A DNA stretch of 64,000 nt from Prochlorococcus sp. AG-402-L23 (lineage in GTDB: Bacteria; Cyanobacteriota; Cyanobacteriia; PCC-6307; Cyanobiaceae), in assembly GCA_003216635.1 (NCBI GenBank), contig QCIO01000002.1, forward strand, positions 62,001 to 126,000, given 5' to 3'. Shown here one piece after another: positions 1 through 9,620 of the stretch. The notes below the pieces were generated by a model. The model was not told where the DNA came from. It searched no databases and saw nothing but the letters and a program-made list of their open reading frames with translations. The stretch's first letter is position 1. Every line of letters begins with the position of its first letter. The position numbers were made by a program, and so were the translations under genes.

Positions 1-1
1 T

Positions 2-115
2 CTCGCGGATTTTTTATTATTAATATTTGGAACTCTAACTTTTTTTGTGATTTATTTTTTACTTACAAAATGCTTGAAAGTAAATAAATTTAAAGTTTCA
101 AAAAAAGAGATTTAG
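2..115 (+). CDS. C-terminal end of a membrane protein, possibly MurJ/MviN (partial)
   Basis: The open frame enters from the left edge and ends at a TAG at 113-115. The 37 visible residues are one strongly hydrophobic helix followed by a short basic tail (KCLKVNKFKVSKKEI), as at the end of a polytopic membrane protein. The stop overlaps the converging DUF3181 gene by a few bases. From my memory of gene order in related Prochlorococcus, the lipid II flippase MurJ lies next to this small-gene pair; that identification is inference, since too little is visible to recognise the family. Confidence 0.45.
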   Translation, partial: LADFLLLIFGTLTFFVIYFLLTKCLKVNKFKVSKKEI

Positions 116-402
116 TTTTTAAAAAAACTTTCCAAAATCTCCTCTAATTCTAGAATTTGTGAGTTAGTTATTAAATGAATCAGTGGAATATTATTAACAC
201 CATCCCCTACTTTTACATTAATTGCTTTCAAACTTAATTTTGCGGCCTCCAATGGGCCTTGATCTTTATTGCTGATACATTCAATAGCAAGATTCCTAGC
301 TAGGCCAGCGTCTCCAAGATACAAATTCCACTTTTCTATTTTAATAAAAACCTTTTCGGAAATAACATTTTCTAGATCAGTTATACCTATCTGAGAGTCC
401 AT
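112..402 (-). CDS. DUF3181 family small cyanobacterial protein
   Basis: A 96-residue soluble protein of unknown function that resembles the cyanobacteria-only DUF3181 family; I recognise the overall pattern rather than any catalytic motif. No signal peptide or membrane segment is visible. I chose the ATG at 402 (MDSQIGITD...) over a TTG at 411 that would add three residues. It lies 14 bases downstream of the 83-residue membrane protein gene, so the two are probably co-transcribed, and it converges on the gene entering from the left edge. Confidence 0.7.
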   Translation of the reverse strand: MDSQIGITDLENVISEKVFIKIEKWNLYLGDAGLARNLAIECISNKDQGPLEAAKLSLKAINVKVGDGVNNIPLIHLITNSQILELEEILESFFKN

Positions 403-416
403 AAATATCAATTGAT

Positions 417-668
417 TTAAGTTGATTGTTTTGAAGTATCTTTAGGTTTTTTTATAATTACAAAAAGTAAATGGGAGGCCAAAAGAACTGACCAGACAAT
501 TGCAAAATTATTGAAATATCCTATTTCATATTTAATCTCTTTTAAAAGCCACGTGCCACTTACAATCGCAGTAAATATCATGCAGTGAATAACAAAATTT
601 ACTATTCGAGAAAAATGTTTATAAATAGGATCTTCTAAATCACCATTTCCGTACCACTTTATAGGCAT
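417..668 (-). CDS. Small two-helix membrane protein, function unknown
   Basis: 83 residues with an ATG start. Two hydrophobic segments are visible, about residues 22-42 (VNFVIHCMIFTAIVSGTWLL) and 54-72 (FAIVWSVLLASHLLFVIIK), separated by a short polar loop and followed by a Lys/Ser/Thr-rich tail. I do not recognise the family with confidence. It looks like the first gene of a leftward two-gene unit with the DUF3181 gene. Its start lies close to the rightward tRNA-Arg promoter, so the intergenic region is divergent. Confidence 0.65.
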   Translation of the reverse strand: MPIKWYGNGDLEDPIYKHFSRIVNFVIHCMIFTAIVSGTWLLKEIKYEIGYFNNFAIVWSVLLASHLLFVIIKKPKDTSKQST

Positions 669-715
669 ACTTAATAATTAGATTGTTAATAATAGACATT
701 TTACCCGAAATCTAG

Positions 716-745
716 TTGACTAAGAGACCCTGAAACAGAGATATT
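716..745 (+). promoter_or_regulatory. Candidate sigma70-type promoter for tRNA-Arg
   Basis: TTGACT at 716-721 matches the -35 consensus. GATATT at 740-745, 18 bases on, is a reasonable -10. The mature tRNA begins at 756, which leaves only a few leader bases. The -10 choice is uncertain because TATTAC at 742-747 is an alternative. Confidence 0.45.
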
Positions 746-755
746 ACATAATTAT

Positions 756-829
756 GCGCCTGTAGCTCAGTGGATTAGAGCACCTGACTACGGATCAGGG
801 TGTCGGGAGTTCGAATCTCTCCAGGCGCG
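756..829 (+). tRNA. tRNA-Arg (anticodon ACG)
   Basis: 74 bases fold as a complete cloverleaf. The acceptor stem GCGCCTG pairs with CAGGCGC (822-828), with discriminator G at 829. The anticodon stem CCTGA/TCAGG encloses loop CTACGGA with anticodon ACG at 790-792, and the T-arm contains the GTTCGAATC pattern. CCA is not encoded. ACG is normally edited to ICG by TadA to read CGN codons. Confidence 0.97.
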
Positions 830-906
830 TTTAAAATTCTGAAATATTCTTTTTATATTTTTCTAAAAAATATCGTCTATATTATGGTTATTACTTATCA
901 AATTCA

Positions 907-2178
907 ATGAATATCCTTCAAAATCTTAAAGAAAGTGATCCAGTAATATCAAATTTTATCAACTCTGAAAAAAATAGGCAGGAAACTCATCTTGAGTTAA
1001 TCGCAAGTGAAAATTTTGCATCAATTGCCGTTATGCAGGCTCAAGGTTCGGTCCTTACAAATAAATACGCCGAGGGATTACCTCAAAAAAGATATTACGG
1101 GGGATGTGAATTTGTTGATGAAATCGAAGAATTAGCTATTCAGAGAGCGAAAAAATTATTTAATGCAAATTGGGCTAATGTTCAACCCCATAGTGGAGCG
1201 CAGGCAAATGCTGCTGTTTTCCTAAGTCTACTTAAACCTGGCGACACAATCATGGGGATGGATTTATCTCATGGTGGACACCTAACTCATGGGTCTCCAG
1301 TAAATATGAGTGGTAAGTGGTTCAATGCAGTTCACTATGGTGTAAATAAACAAACTAGTGAATTAAATTTTGATGAAATAAGAGAGATAGCACTTAAAAC
1401 AAAACCAAAATTGATCATATGCGGATATTCTGCTTATCCAAGAACAATCGATTTTGAATCATTTAGAAATATTGCAGATGAAGTTGGTGCTTTCTTAATG
1501 GCTGATATTGCGCATATTGCCGGTCTTGTAGCAAGTAAACTTCATCCAAATCCAATACCTTATTGTGATGTAGTAACTACAACTACTCATAAAACATTAA
1601 GAGGGCCTAGAGGGGGGCTTATCTTATGTAAAGAGGCAGAATTTGGAAAGAAATTTGATAAATCTGTTTTCCCTGGAACTCAGGGTGGTCCACTCGAACA
1701 TATAATTGCCGCTAAAGCAGTTGCATTTGGAGAAGCCTTGCAGCCAGATTTCGTTAATTATTCCCAACAAGTAATAAAAAATGCAAAGGTTCTAGCTTCA
1801 ACTTTAATAAATAGAGGTATCAATATCGTGAGTGGAGGCACTGATAACCATATTGTTTTACTCGATTTAAGAAGTATCAATATGACTGGTAAAATTGCTG
1901 ACTTGCTTGTAAGTGAAGTGAATATCACTGCAAATAAAAATACCGTTCCATTTGACCCTGAATCACCTTTTGTAACCAGCGGACTAAGGTTGGGAACTGC
2001 TGCTTTAACTACTAGAGGATTTAATGAGAATGCTTTTACTGAAGTTGGCGAAATTATTGCTGATAGATTACTTAACCCGAACGATTCACTAATCGAAAGT
2101 AAATGTAAAGAAAGAGTATTAACCTTATGTAATCGTTTTCCTCTTTATGAAGGCAAACTTGAAGCATCAATTAAATGA
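907..2178 (+). CDS. glyA: Serine hydroxymethyltransferase
   Basis: A 423-residue PLP enzyme that interconverts serine and glycine with transfer of a one-carbon unit to tetrahydrofolate; cytosolic. The length and full alignment pattern match bacterial GlyA. The PLP-binding lysine is K229 in [15 protein letters not shown], and the N-terminal [12 protein letters not shown] signature and [13 protein letters not shown] segment are intact. The start is ATG. Its last codons overlap the cinA start by four bases (ATGA), so translation is probably coupled. In a photosynthetic cell it also helps recycle photorespiratory glycine. Confidence 0.98.
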   Translation: MNILQNLKESDPVISNFINSEKNRQETHLELIASENFASIAVMQAQGSVLTNKYAEGLPQKRYYGGCEFVDEIEELAIQRAKKLFNANWANVQPHSGAQANAAVFLSLLKPGDTIMGMDLSHGGHLTHGSPVNMSGKWFNAVHYGVNKQTSELNFDEIREIALKTKPKLIICGYSAYPRTIDFESFRNIADEVGAFLMADIAHIAGLVASKLHPNPIPYCDVVTTTTHKTLRGPRGGLILCKEAEFGKKFDKSVFPGTQGGPLEHIIAAKAVAFGEALQPDFVNYSQQVIKNAKVLASTLINRGINIVSGGTDNHIVLLDLRSINMTGKIADLLVSEVNITANKNTVPFDPESPFVTSGLRLGTAALTTRGFNENAFTEVGEIIADRLLNPNDSLIESKCKERVLTLCNRFPLYEGKLEASIK

Positions 2179-3449
2179 GTCCTAACTCCAAGGGAGTTGA
2201 AATCCTTTCTATTGGAACAGAGCTGCTCTTAGGAAATATTATAAATACAAATGCTCAATGGATTTCTGAACAGTTATCTCAATTAGGCTTGAATCACTTT
2301 AGGCAATCAACTGTAGGTGATAATTGTGAGCGAATTATAAAAGTAATTCAAGAAATATCGAAAAGAAGTAATCTTCTAATTACAACTGGTGGTTTAGGAC
2401 CCACCCCAGATGACTTAACTACTGAAGCAATAGCCAAATCTTTTAATGTATCTCTTTTTGAAAGACCGCACTTATGGGACGAAATTAAACAAAAACTTTC
2501 AAAATCAAAGCTCCAGGACGATTCCTCTAGTTTAAGGAAACAATGTTTCTTCCCAAAAAATGCTCAAATTATTAATAATCCTAGGGGCACTGCCCCAGGA
2601 ATGATTTGGGAACCAGTACAAGGATTTACTATTCTTACTTTCCCTGGAGTACCAAGTGAAATGAAAACTATGTGGGAAGAGACGGCCTATGATTTCGTTA
2701 AAACCAAATTCTCTGATGGTTATTCCTTTTTTTCAAATACTCTTAAATTTGCAGGCATTGGAGAATCTAGCGTTGCAGAAAAAATTAATGATCTATTAAA
2801 TCTTAAAAACCCGACTCTTGCACCATATGCAAACTTAGGAGAGGTTAAACTCAGAATCACCGCGCGAGCAAAGAATGAACTAGAAGCAAAAAATATAATT
2901 AAACCTATTAAAGAAAAATTAAAAAAAGATTTTTCGAAATTTATTTTTGGAGAGGATAATGATACTCTTCCAAGCGTTTTAATAAAAGAATTAACCAAGA
3001 GGAACCAAACTATTGTTTTTGCTGAATCCTGTACCGGAGGTCTTTTATCTTCATCACTAACATCAATATCAGGCTCATCTCAAGTTTTTCAAGGTAGTAT
3101 TGTTTCCTATACTAATGAGCTAAAAAATTCATTATTAAATATTTCTGAAGAAAAGCTGACACAATATGGAGCTGTTTCTGAAGAAGTTTGTGAGGCCATG
3201 GCAATTAATGTAAAAGAGAAATTAGGAGCAGATTGGGCAATAGCAATTAGTGGAATAGCTGGTCCTAATGGAGGCAGTCAAAATAAACCGGTTGGACTTG
3301 TCTATATCTCAATTTCAGGACCGAATAATCACATAACTAATATAAAAAAACTATTTAACTCAACCCGAAATAGAATCGAAATTCAAACACTAAGTGTAAA
3401 TGTGTGTTTGAACAGCCTCAGATTAATCCTATTATCGAATAGTAAGTAG
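2175..3449 (+). CDS. cinA: CinA-like protein (NMN amidohydrolase / nucleotide pyrophosphatase family)
   Basis: 424 residues with the two usual CinA parts. The N-terminal molybdopterin-binding-like domain (about 1-170) carries [18 protein letters not shown] and [11 protein letters not shown]. The C-terminal PncC-like domain (about 260-424) carries [19 protein letters not shown] and [11 protein letters not shown]. PncC domains hydrolyse nicotinamide mononucleotide in NAD salvage; the N-terminal domain is an ADP-ribose pyrophosphatase in some homologues. It overlaps glyA by four bases and is followed 13 bases later by leuC. The old 'competence/damage-inducible' name does not imply competence here. 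Confidence 0.93.
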   Translation: MSPNSKGVEILSIGTELLLGNIINTNAQWISEQLSQLGLNHFRQSTVGDNCERIIKVIQEISKRSNLLITTGGLGPTPDDLTTEAIAKSFNVSLFERPHLWDEIKQKLSKSKLQDDSSSLRKQCFFPKNAQIINNPRGTAPGMIWEPVQGFTILTFPGVPSEMKTMWEETAYDFVKTKFSDGYSFFSNTLKFAGIGESSVAEKINDLLNLKNPTLAPYANLGEVKLRITARAKNELEAKNIIKPIKEKLKKDFSKFIFGEDNDTLPSVLIKELTKRNQTIVFAESCTGGLLSSSLTSISGSSQVFQGSIVSYTNELKNSLLNISEEKLTQYGAVSEEVCEAMAINVKEKLGADWAIAISGIAGPNGGSQNKPVGLVYISISGPNNHITNIKKLFNSTRNRIEIQTLSVNVCLNSLRLILLSNSK

Positions 3450-3462
3450 CTGTTTTTACAAA

Positions 3463-4869
3463 TTGAGTCAAGATACCTTATTTGATAAAGTTTGGGATTT
3501 ACACAAAGTTTCCAGTCTTCCTGGTGGCTCAGATCAAATTTTTATTGGTCTTCATCTTATCCATGAAGTGACTAGTCCTCAAGCATTTGGCGCTTTAAAA
3601 GACAAAAATTTAAAAGTAAAATTCCCTAGTAGAACTGTTGCTACTGTTGATCATATTGTCCCAACAGATAATCAGAGCAGGCCTTTTAAAGATAATCTCG
3701 CTGAACAGATGATTGCAACACTTGAGAAGAATTGCTTGGAACATAAAATAAGATTTTTTAATATTGGTAGTGGAAATCAAGGAATAGTACATGTAGTAGC
3801 CCCAGAATTGGGGCTAACCCAGCCAGGAATGACAATCGCTTGCGGAGATTCTCATACTTCAACGCATGGAGCTTTTGGGTCAATTGCTTTTGGGATAGGT
3901 ACAAGCCAAGTAAGGGATGTTCTTGCTACGCAAACCATAGCCATGAACAAATTAAAGGTAAGGCAAATTTGGTGTGCAAATAAATTATCTAATGGGGTTT
4001 ATGCTAAGGATTTAGTACTTCATATTATTAATAAACTGGGAGTAAAGGCTGGGGCGGGTTTTGCATATGAGTTCGCAGGGCCTGCGATCAATGCATTATC
4101 AATGGAAGAAAGGATGACGATATGCAATATGTCTATTGAAGGAGGAGCAAGATGTGGCTACATTAACCCTGACGAAAAGACCTTTAATTACATTAAAAAT
4201 AAATCATGTGCTCCAAAAAATGAGCATTGGGATAAAGTCCTGACATGGTGGAAATCATTAAAAAGCGATGAAAATTCAATTTATGATGATGTAATTAAAT
4301 TAGATGCTTCTAAAGTAGAACCAACCGTAACCTGGGGGATTACTCCCGGCCAAAGTGTAAGCATTAATCAACAAATTCCTCTTTTAGATGACTTATCCCC
4401 AAATGATAAATTAGTTGCAAAAGAGGCTTATGAATATATGAGTTTCAAGCCAGGCCAATCAATAAAAGATACTCCTGTAGACGTTTGTTTCATAGGTAGT
4501 TGCACAAATGGAAGGATCAGTGACTTAAGAGTTGCAGCTAAAGTATTAAAAGACAAAAAAGTATCTGATAATGTCAAAGCATTTGTAGTTCCAGGCTCAG
4601 AAAAAGTGGCCACTGAAGCAAAACAAGAGGGTATTGATAAAATATTTAAGGATTCTGGATTTCAATGGAGAGAGCCTGGCTGCTCAATGTGTTTAGCAAT
4701 GAATGCAGATAAGCTAACAGGTAATCAAGTTAGTGCTAGTTCTAGTAATAGAAATTTCAAGGGTAGGCAAGGGTCTCCCAGTGGCAGGACACTTCTCATG
4801 AGTCCAGCAATGGTTGCTGCTGCTGCAATTAATGGCAAAGTCAGTGACGTTAGAGAATTTATCAACTGA
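3463..4869 (+). CDS. leuC: 3-isopropylmalate dehydratase, large subunit
   Basis: 468 residues of the aconitase superfamily. With LeuD it isomerises 2- to 3-isopropylmalate in leucine synthesis. The [4Fe-4S] cysteines are visible in [12 protein letters not shown] and [11 protein letters not shown], and the substrate loop is [14 protein letters not shown]. The start is a TTG ([14 protein letters not shown]), the usual N-terminus of the family, and I see no better ATG. The stop overlaps the leuD start by one base (TGATG), the classical coupling for this heterodimer. Confidence 0.97.
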   Translation: MSQDTLFDKVWDLHKVSSLPGGSDQIFIGLHLIHEVTSPQAFGALKDKNLKVKFPSRTVATVDHIVPTDNQSRPFKDNLAEQMIATLEKNCLEHKIRFFNIGSGNQGIVHVVAPELGLTQPGMTIACGDSHTSTHGAFGSIAFGIGTSQVRDVLATQTIAMNKLKVRQIWCANKLSNGVYAKDLVLHIINKLGVKAGAGFAYEFAGPAINALSMEERMTICNMSIEGGARCGYINPDEKTFNYIKNKSCAPKNEHWDKVLTWWKSLKSDENSIYDDVIKLDASKVEPTVTWGITPGQSVSINQQIPLLDDLSPNDKLVAKEAYEYMSFKPGQSIKDTPVDVCFIGSCTNGRISDLRVAAKVLKDKKVSDNVKAFVVPGSEKVATEAKQEGIDKIFKDSGFQWREPGCSMCLAMNADKLTGNQVSASSSNRNFKGRQGSPSGRTLLMSPAMVAAAAINGKVSDVREFIN

Positions 4870-5492
4870 TGAAATCAGAGTTTACCCCACCAATTGGAAA
4901 AATTACACAAATAAACGGGCAATGTATTTCATTGATTGGTAACGACATTGATACAGATCGAATAATTCCAGCGCGTTTTTTGAAGTGTGTTAACTTTGAT
5001 TCATTGGGTGAATCTGTTTTCGAAGACGATAGAAAAACTTTAAAAGGAAATCATCCTTTTGATCTGGAGGATAACAAAAATTCCTCAATACTAGTTGTTA
5101 ATAGCAATTTTGGATGTGGTTCCAGCAGAGAACATGCCCCCCAAGCGATTATGAGATGGGGAATAAAAGCAATCATCGGCGAGAGTTTCGCCGACATCTT
5201 TTATAGTAACTGTATTGCCATAGGAATTCCATGTTTTACTCTCAAAAAAAAATTTATAGAAGAGATACAAAACTATTGCGATAATAAATTTTTATTTTTA
5301 GAAATTGATCTGAAAAAATCCTTTGCAAAATCAAAAGATATGAATTTCAATCTTGAGATTAATGAAAGCTCAAGAAAAATGTTTTTATCAGGAGAATGGG
5401 ATGCGACTTCAAAACTACTTGAACATGAAAAATTAATAGAAAATAAATTTTACCAATTACCTTATATAAAATTTAATACTAATTTTCTATAG
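4869..5492 (+). CDS. leuD: 3-isopropylmalate dehydratase, small subunit
   Basis: 207 residues. This is the swivelling small subunit that completes the leuC active site. The signatures GNDIDTDRIIPARFLK and NFGCGSSREHAPQAIMRWG are intact. It is translationally coupled to leuC through the TGATG overlap. It ends directly against the converging LptD-like gene (5493 onward), leaving no spacer, so any termination signal must lie inside coding sequence. Confidence 0.97.
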   Translation: MKSEFTPPIGKITQINGQCISLIGNDIDTDRIIPARFLKCVNFDSLGESVFEDDRKTLKGNHPFDLEDNKNSSILVVNSNFGCGSSREHAPQAIMRWGIKAIIGESFADIFYSNCIAIGIPCFTLKKKFIEEIQNYCDNKFLFLEIDLKKSFAKSKDMNFNLEINESSRKMFLSGEWDATSKLLEHEKLIENKFYQLPYIKFNTNFL

Positions 5493-7493
5493 CTATTTAA
5501 ATCCATAGAGACTAAAAGAAATACCTCCTGCTTGATTATGAGGTTGATAAAAAATGCCAAATTCATAGGATCTTTTTTTCCAATTTAAAGAAATTTTAGA
5601 ATCTATAAATTCACCATAATCATTTGAATCATTTGTTAGGTTCAAAATCCCAAAACTTTTTAGAATAATTGGTCCATATAATTGCTGATCAAAAGAAATA
5701 TCTATGGTGAAGTTCTCATAATTCTGATCAAACTTAAAAACACTTTCACCACTATCAAATTTATAGAAAGGTAAAAGAGTTATACGAGTATAGTCAAAAG
5801 TTTTATTTTTAAAATTACCCAACATTAATTCAGGTCCTATACCTAAAGCTATATATTCCTGATGGTCACCATTTTCATAGAAAGAATATGATGCCTCTAA
5901 TCTTGTTTTAAGACTTAATCCTTTAGTGACTGGTTGAGGAATGTATAAGTATGATATATCAATAGATTTATTTTTAGGTTTCTTAATAAAAATCGGAAAT
6001 TTCTGGTCTAGAGAATAAAACAAGTTTCCTTTTAGGTTAGTTATAAGATTTTTTGTATTTAAAGCTTCTGCTGTTATGTTTGCCAAACCTAAAGAAAATG
6101 ATTCTTTCTTTTCAATGCCATTTACAAGCCAATTATTTTCTTTTTGTAATTTTGAACCAAAGCCCGAGTAAATTTCAGCTTCGCCCAATGAACCATTCCA
6201 AACCCTCTCTCTATAAATTCCATAAAAACTTTTTTCCCATTTTGTATCTAAAAAATTAATCTCTTTATTCAATTTGGTTTTAAATCTAAATGCATCTGAA
6301 AATTTATCAAAATCAAAAGAATTTAAATTCTTATCTATTTCTAAATCCCAATTATTTATTCTTCCTTTTACCTGTGATTTCAGAGCAAAATAATCTTCAA
6401 AAATTGCATTTCTCTTGACCTTCTCTGAAGTTATTGATTCCCCCTTATTTACAAAACTATTTGTATTGCCTTTAAATGAGCGTTGAATCAAGAATTGAGG
6501 TTCTAAATCTAGAAAAAAATCATCAGCTATATCTATAGAGTTAAATTTCCTGCCTATAAAATACCCATCCTTATCTAAATTTTCATATCCAAGGTTCCAT
6601 CTATTGGTAGATTGCTTATCAAAATCAAGATCTCTACTACCTAACCAAAAAGGTATTGATATTTTTTCCTCAAGAATTAAATAATTTAATGAGGATTTAA
6701 ATCTTATTTCTTCGTCAATAGGAAAAACTTCTAATGCATTAATTACTAATTTTACTTGTTTTAATTCCAGTAAATCATTACTAAATATAGCCTTCTTACT
6801 TTTCCATTTATCCCCATCAATAGTCATTTTATCTGTAAAAAATAACCAATTCTGAACCTTGTTAGGCGTATTTATAACTTCCTTTTTTTTTAATTCAATT
6901 AAACTTTCTAACTTTTCAGAATCTGATAAACTGAAATTTGAAGATAAGTCATCAATCAAGTTGTTAGTATTTATTTTACCCTTTACATCTAATAGATAAC
7001 CTTTTTTACTAATAAAACTGTATTCGAATTGTGAAACTCTAAAGAGTTGATCACCTAATATCAAGGCTATATTTCCTGTAGCATTAATTTTTTTATTGAA
7101 CTTATCGTATATTAAATTATCAGCTCTAAGCAGTTTACCTCCAAAAGAAACAGATACATTACCCTCTGCATAAATAACATCATTTATTTCAGACTGTTTA
7201 TCAGATTGGATTATTACCTCTAGTTGATTTGCTTTGTTAGTAACTAAATATGGATCTATATCTTTCTTTAAAAATTTTTTATTAAAAATATTTTTTTCAT
7301 AATTGTTTATAAAAGTATTTCTTGAAGGATTTGATAAGGTTTCTTCGTTTGATATTTTCGACCAACTTAATTGTGTATTTCTATTATTAATACCCTTAAT
7401 AATTTGTGATTCTTCAGCTGATTTAGATGGCTGTAAAATATTAAAAAAAATTAAAGAACAGAATATTGCTTTTTTGGAAATACCTGAAATCAA
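5493..7493 (-). CDS. LptD/OstA-like outer-membrane protein (DUF3769 type)
   Basis: 666 residues with an N-terminal export signal (hydrophobic ISKKAIFCSLIFFNIL, then PSKSA). An OstA-like repeat region (about 90-180) has the pattern VIYAEGNVSVSFGGKLLRAD and IYDKFNKKINATGN. The long C-terminal part is rich in alternating aromatic residues and ends in Phe-Lys (ISFSLYGFK), as in a beta-barrel. Cyanobacterial LptD homologues of this layout assemble lipopolysaccharide in the outer membrane; assignment here rests on the pattern only. The start is a TTG at 7491-7493; upstream in frame there is no ATG or GTG before a stop. It follows psbI by 28 bases on the same strand. Confidence 0.75.
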   Translation of the reverse strand: MISGISKKAIFCSLIFFNILQPSKSAEESQIIKGINNRNTQLSWSKISNEETLSNPSRNTFINNYEKNIFNKKFLKKDIDPYLVTNKANQLEVIIQSDKQSEINDVIYAEGNVSVSFGGKLLRADNLIYDKFNKKINATGNIALILGDQLFRVSQFEYSFISKKGYLLDVKGKINTNNLIDDLSSNFSLSDSEKLESLIELKKKEVINTPNKVQNWLFFTDKMTIDGDKWKSKKAIFSNDLLELKQVKLVINALEVFPIDEEIRFKSSLNYLILEEKISIPFWLGSRDLDFDKQSTNRWNLGYENLDKDGYFIGRKFNSIDIADDFFLDLEPQFLIQRSFKGNTNSFVNKGESITSEKVKRNAIFEDYFALKSQVKGRINNWDLEIDKNLNSFDFDKFSDAFRFKTKLNKEINFLDTKWEKSFYGIYRERVWNGSLGEAEIYSGFGSKLQKENNWLVNGIEKKESFSLGLANITAEALNTKNLITNLKGNLFYSLDQKFPIFIKKPKNKSIDISYLYIPQPVTKGLSLKTRLEASYSFYENGDHQEYIALGIGPELMLGNFKNKTFDYTRITLLPFYKFDSGESVFKFDQNYENFTIDISFDQQLYGPIILKSFGILNLTNDSNDYGEFIDSKISLNWKKRSYEFGIFYQPHNQAGGISFSLYGFK

Positions 7494-7521
7494 TTTAAAT
7501 AGGTTTAATAGAAAGATTAAT

Positions 7522-7650
7522 CTAATCTTGAGGACTTTCTAGGTCTTTTCTATTTGGTGTTCTTGTAGGATCACTTGCTAAAAAACCAAAAAGAAAAATT
7601 CCAACGAAGAAAAAAACAATTGTGTAGACAGAAATTTTTAAGGCAAGCAT
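7522..7650 (-). CDS. psbI: Photosystem II reaction centre protein I
   Basis: A 42-residue frame read from the sequence: ATG at 7650, TAG at 7522. It begins [19 protein letters not shown], continues through [17 protein letters not shown] and ends LESPQD, which is PsbI over its whole length. It has one transmembrane helix followed by a conserved stromal tail. PsbI sits beside D1/CP43 in the PSII core and helps early assembly. It lies just upstream of the LptD-like gene on the same strand. Confidence 0.95.
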
Positions 7651-7759
7651 GAAATTAGATTAGCTGACAGATTTATATGATATTAAATTTATAATTAAAC
7701 TATGATCAAAAGTTTACTTTTTGTATTTTTGGAAAATTTTGAAATACTTTAAGGATTAA

Positions 7760-7912
7760 TTAATCGTCATGATCGTCCCAAGGATCAGTAAGCTTTGCTG
7801 CTTTAGGCCCAAAGGCAGTCCAAAGACCAAAACCGGTCAAAGCTAAAAGTAATGCCAGAATTGTTACAGCTATAGAAACTGCAGGATCTGGAGCAGATGA
7901 TAAAGTTTGCAT
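7760..7912 (-). CDS. psbN: PsbN, PSII assembly factor
   Basis: A 50-residue frame, ATG at 7912 and TAA at 7760. It begins MQTLSSAPDPAVSIAVTILA and ends FGPKAAKLTDPWDDHDD, the standard PsbN pattern with one N-terminal helix and a conserved acidic tail. PsbN is required for PSII reaction-centre assembly rather than being a stable subunit. As in most cyanobacteria and plastids it is opposed to psbH, here head to head with an 80-base gap. Confidence 0.96.
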   Translation of the reverse strand: MQTLSSAPDPAVSIAVTILALLLALTGFGLWTAFGPKAAKLTDPWDDHDD

Positions 7913-7940
7913 CAATTTTGCTAAGTTTGTAAACAATTTA

Positions 7941-7958
7941 TGTATAGGTTCTTATACA
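7941..7958. promoter_or_regulatory. 18-bp inverted repeat between psbN and psbH
   Basis: TGTATA-ggttct-TATACA is a perfect dyad with 6-bp arms and a 6-base centre, placed in the divergent psbN/psbH promoter region, 35 bases before the psbH start. The half-sites resemble NtcA half-sites (GTA/TAC), but the spacing is 10 rather than 8, so I do not call it an NtcA box. Confidence 0.4.
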
Positions 7959-7992
7959 ATAACGAAATAATAATCGATTTTGTGTATTTAAC

Positions 7993-8193
7993 ATGGGTCA
8001 AAAAACAGCATTAGGAAGTCTTTTAAAAGCAATTGGCAATTCAGGTCAAGGAAAAGTTGTACCCGGTTGGGGAGCAGTTCCTGTTATGACAGTAATTGGC
8101 CTATTACTTTTAGTTTTTTTAGTTATTCTCCTACAAATTTATAACCAATCACTTTTATTACAGGGTTTCTCTGTAGATTGGAACGGAAACTAG
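7993..8193 (+). CDS. psbH: Photosystem II protein H (10 kDa phosphoprotein)
   Basis: 66 residues: [33 protein letters not shown], one transmembrane helix (about 31-50) and the tail [13 protein letters not shown]. This is PsbH in its cyanobacterial form, which lacks the long phosphorylated N-terminal arm of plants. It supports Q_A to Q_B electron transfer and CP47 stability. Opposed to psbN; pth follows with its own promoter. Confidence 0.97.
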
Positions 8194-8279
8194 ATTTTCT
8201 AAAACTCTATCAAGAAGTTATCCCAATAATTTGAATATTACTAAATTATCCTTTTTTAAAACTTTTGTTTTAATCTAGT

Positions 8280-8308
8280 TTGATATAGATTGCTTATATA
8301 TTTATAAT
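8280..8308 (+). promoter_or_regulatory. Sigma70-type promoter for pth
   Basis: TTGATA at 8280-8285 and TATAAT at 8303-8308 are separated by exactly 17 bases. This places transcription start near 8315, about 25 bases before the pth ATG at 8339. Confidence 0.65.
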
Positions 8309-8338
8309 TCTCAATGAAAAGAGATTGATAAATAAATC

Positions 8339-8941
8339 ATGAATGAAATATTTTTAATTGGATTAGGAAATCCTGGTAAAAAGTATTCAAACAGCAGACA
8401 TAATATAGGTTTTTTACTGCTTGAAAATCTCTCAAAAAAATATAATTCAAATTTTTTATTAAAGGATAAGCTTAAAAGTTCCTGCTCAGAATTGCAAATC
8501 AATGATTCTACTTTCAGGTTATTTTTACCAAATACGTTTATGAATAATAGTGGTGATGCTGTCCGAGCAATAGTTGATTGGTACAAAATCAATTTAGATC
8601 AGATTTTCATAATAGTTGATGATAAAGATCTTCCTATTGGAAAAATAAGATTTAGAAGAAAAGGAAGCTCAGGTGGACATAATGGGCTTAAAAGCATCAT
8701 TGAACAATTGCAGACACAAAATTTTAAGAGAATAAGAATTGGAATTGGGTCACCTCCCCTAATAAAAGGAAAAACTAATTTCAATACCATTGCACATGTA
8801 TTAGGAAATATTTCTCTAGAAGAAAAATTAATATTGGATAAGGTGTATGAGAGAGTAATAGAATCCCTAGAACAACTAAATACTAAAAAAGAAGAATATA
8901 TAATTAATGAATTAAATTCTTTTGACAAAGACCAACCTTAA
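8339..8941 (+). CDS. pth: Peptidyl-tRNA hydrolase
   Basis: 200 residues. It cleaves the ester bond of peptidyl-tRNA released from stalled ribosomes; essential and cytosolic. Family motifs in order: LIGLGNPGKKYSNSRHNIGF, with the catalytic His in the RHNIGF part; LPNTFMNNSGDAV; VDDKDLPIGKIRFR; and GSSGGHNGLKSI. A good promoter lies just upstream. The DUF3146 gene starts three bases after the stop, so the two form a small operon. Confidence 0.96.
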   Translation: MNEIFLIGLGNPGKKYSNSRHNIGFLLLENLSKKYNSNFLLKDKLKSSCSELQINDSTFRLFLPNTFMNNSGDAVRAIVDWYKINLDQIFIIVDDKDLPIGKIRFRRKGSSGGHNGLKSIIEQLQTQNFKRIRIGIGSPPLIKGKTNFNTIAHVLGNISLEEKLILDKVYERVIESLEQLNTKKEEYIINELNSFDKDQP

Positions 8942-8944
8942 GAA

Positions 8945-9202
8945 ATGCGATCCAAACCTGAAACGATTGCCAATGTAAGTGTTAAGGAATATTGCTTCTC
9001 AAAAAAGCAAATTCAGGGGGTTGTGGAAGCTAGTCAATTCAAGTGGACTTTTACATGGTCATTTCATAAAGGTTTATTAACGGTAAATCCCCCTTTGGGA
9101 AGAGCATTAATTGAGGATGCCTTATTGAGATTTTTATTGAAAAAAGATTATGAACTAGAAGCAGGGAATGAATATAAATTCACTATTTCAGCCAAGTTTT
9201 AA
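8945..9202 (+). CDS. DUF3146 family protein
   Basis: 85 residues, soluble, no signal peptide. The pattern WTFTWSFHKGLLTVNPPLGRALIEDALLRFL and the tail DYELEAGNEYKFTISAKF fit the cyanobacterial DUF3146 family, whose function is unknown. It begins three bases after pth, so it is probably translated from the same message. Its 3' end overlaps the converging RuvC-like gene by 20 bases. Confidence 0.8.
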   Translation: MRSKPETIANVSVKEYCFSKKQIQGVVEASQFKWTFTWSFHKGLLTVNPPLGRALIEDALLRFLLKKDYELEAGNEYKFTISAKF

Positions 9203-9620
9203 AATCTATATTTTGATTAAAAGTAAACTTCGTTTTGCAATAATCTTCTAAAATTATCAAAGCTGATATCGCATCAAGGTTTTTATTAAGAATAAAAACC
9301 TCTCTAGGTATAAAAAACTGTAGACCACTAATTGGGAAAAGTTGAAAATATCTTGCTTTAGCCCTATAGGTAGTATTTTTTTCTTCAAAAGTTATTAATG
9401 CTTTTTTAAAAAAATGTAGTTTTTCTCTGATTTCTCTACTGGTGGTGCCATTGCCAATAATAATTTGTGATATGTCCTCAGCAGTAATTAAATTTCTTAC
9501 ATAATCCTCAATTAATTCACTTTTAACAATGATCGCTTCATAAATTTTTTTTTCACTTATTTCAGCTAAGACTAAGCCGCATTTACTTTTTCCAGGATCA
9601 ATAGTTATTACTCGAGGCAT
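9183..9620 (-). CDS. RNase H-fold nuclease-like protein (RuvC/YqgF-related)
   Basis: 145 residues beginning MPRVITIDPGKSKCGLVLAE. The DPG...CG pattern is the first strand and catalytic aspartate of the RuvC/RuvX RNase H-like fold. A second acidic position is likely in the LDAISALIILEDY stretch near 120-135. Cyanobacteria carry this gene next to DUF3084, as here: its ATG lies immediately after the DUF3084 stop. It may act in DNA or rRNA processing; which substrate cannot be told from sequence. It is not the canonical ruvC. Confidence 0.7.
   Translation of the reverse strand: MPRVITIDPGKSKCGLVLAEISEKKIYEAIIVKSELIEDYVRNLITAEDISQIIIGNGTTSREIREKLHFFKKALITFEEKNTTYRAKARYFQLFPISGLQFFIPREVFILNKNLDAISALIILEDYCKTKFTFNQNIDFKTWLK

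Noticed and set aside
2720..2998. 92-residue minus-strand ORF inside cinA
   Set aside because: Antisense shadow of a well-conserved gene with no family resemblance.
9183..9620. Calling the RuvC-like gene the true Holliday-junction resolvase ruvC
   Set aside because: It is shorter and only the first catalytic strand is clear; the DUF3084 linkage marks a separate cyanobacterial subfamily.
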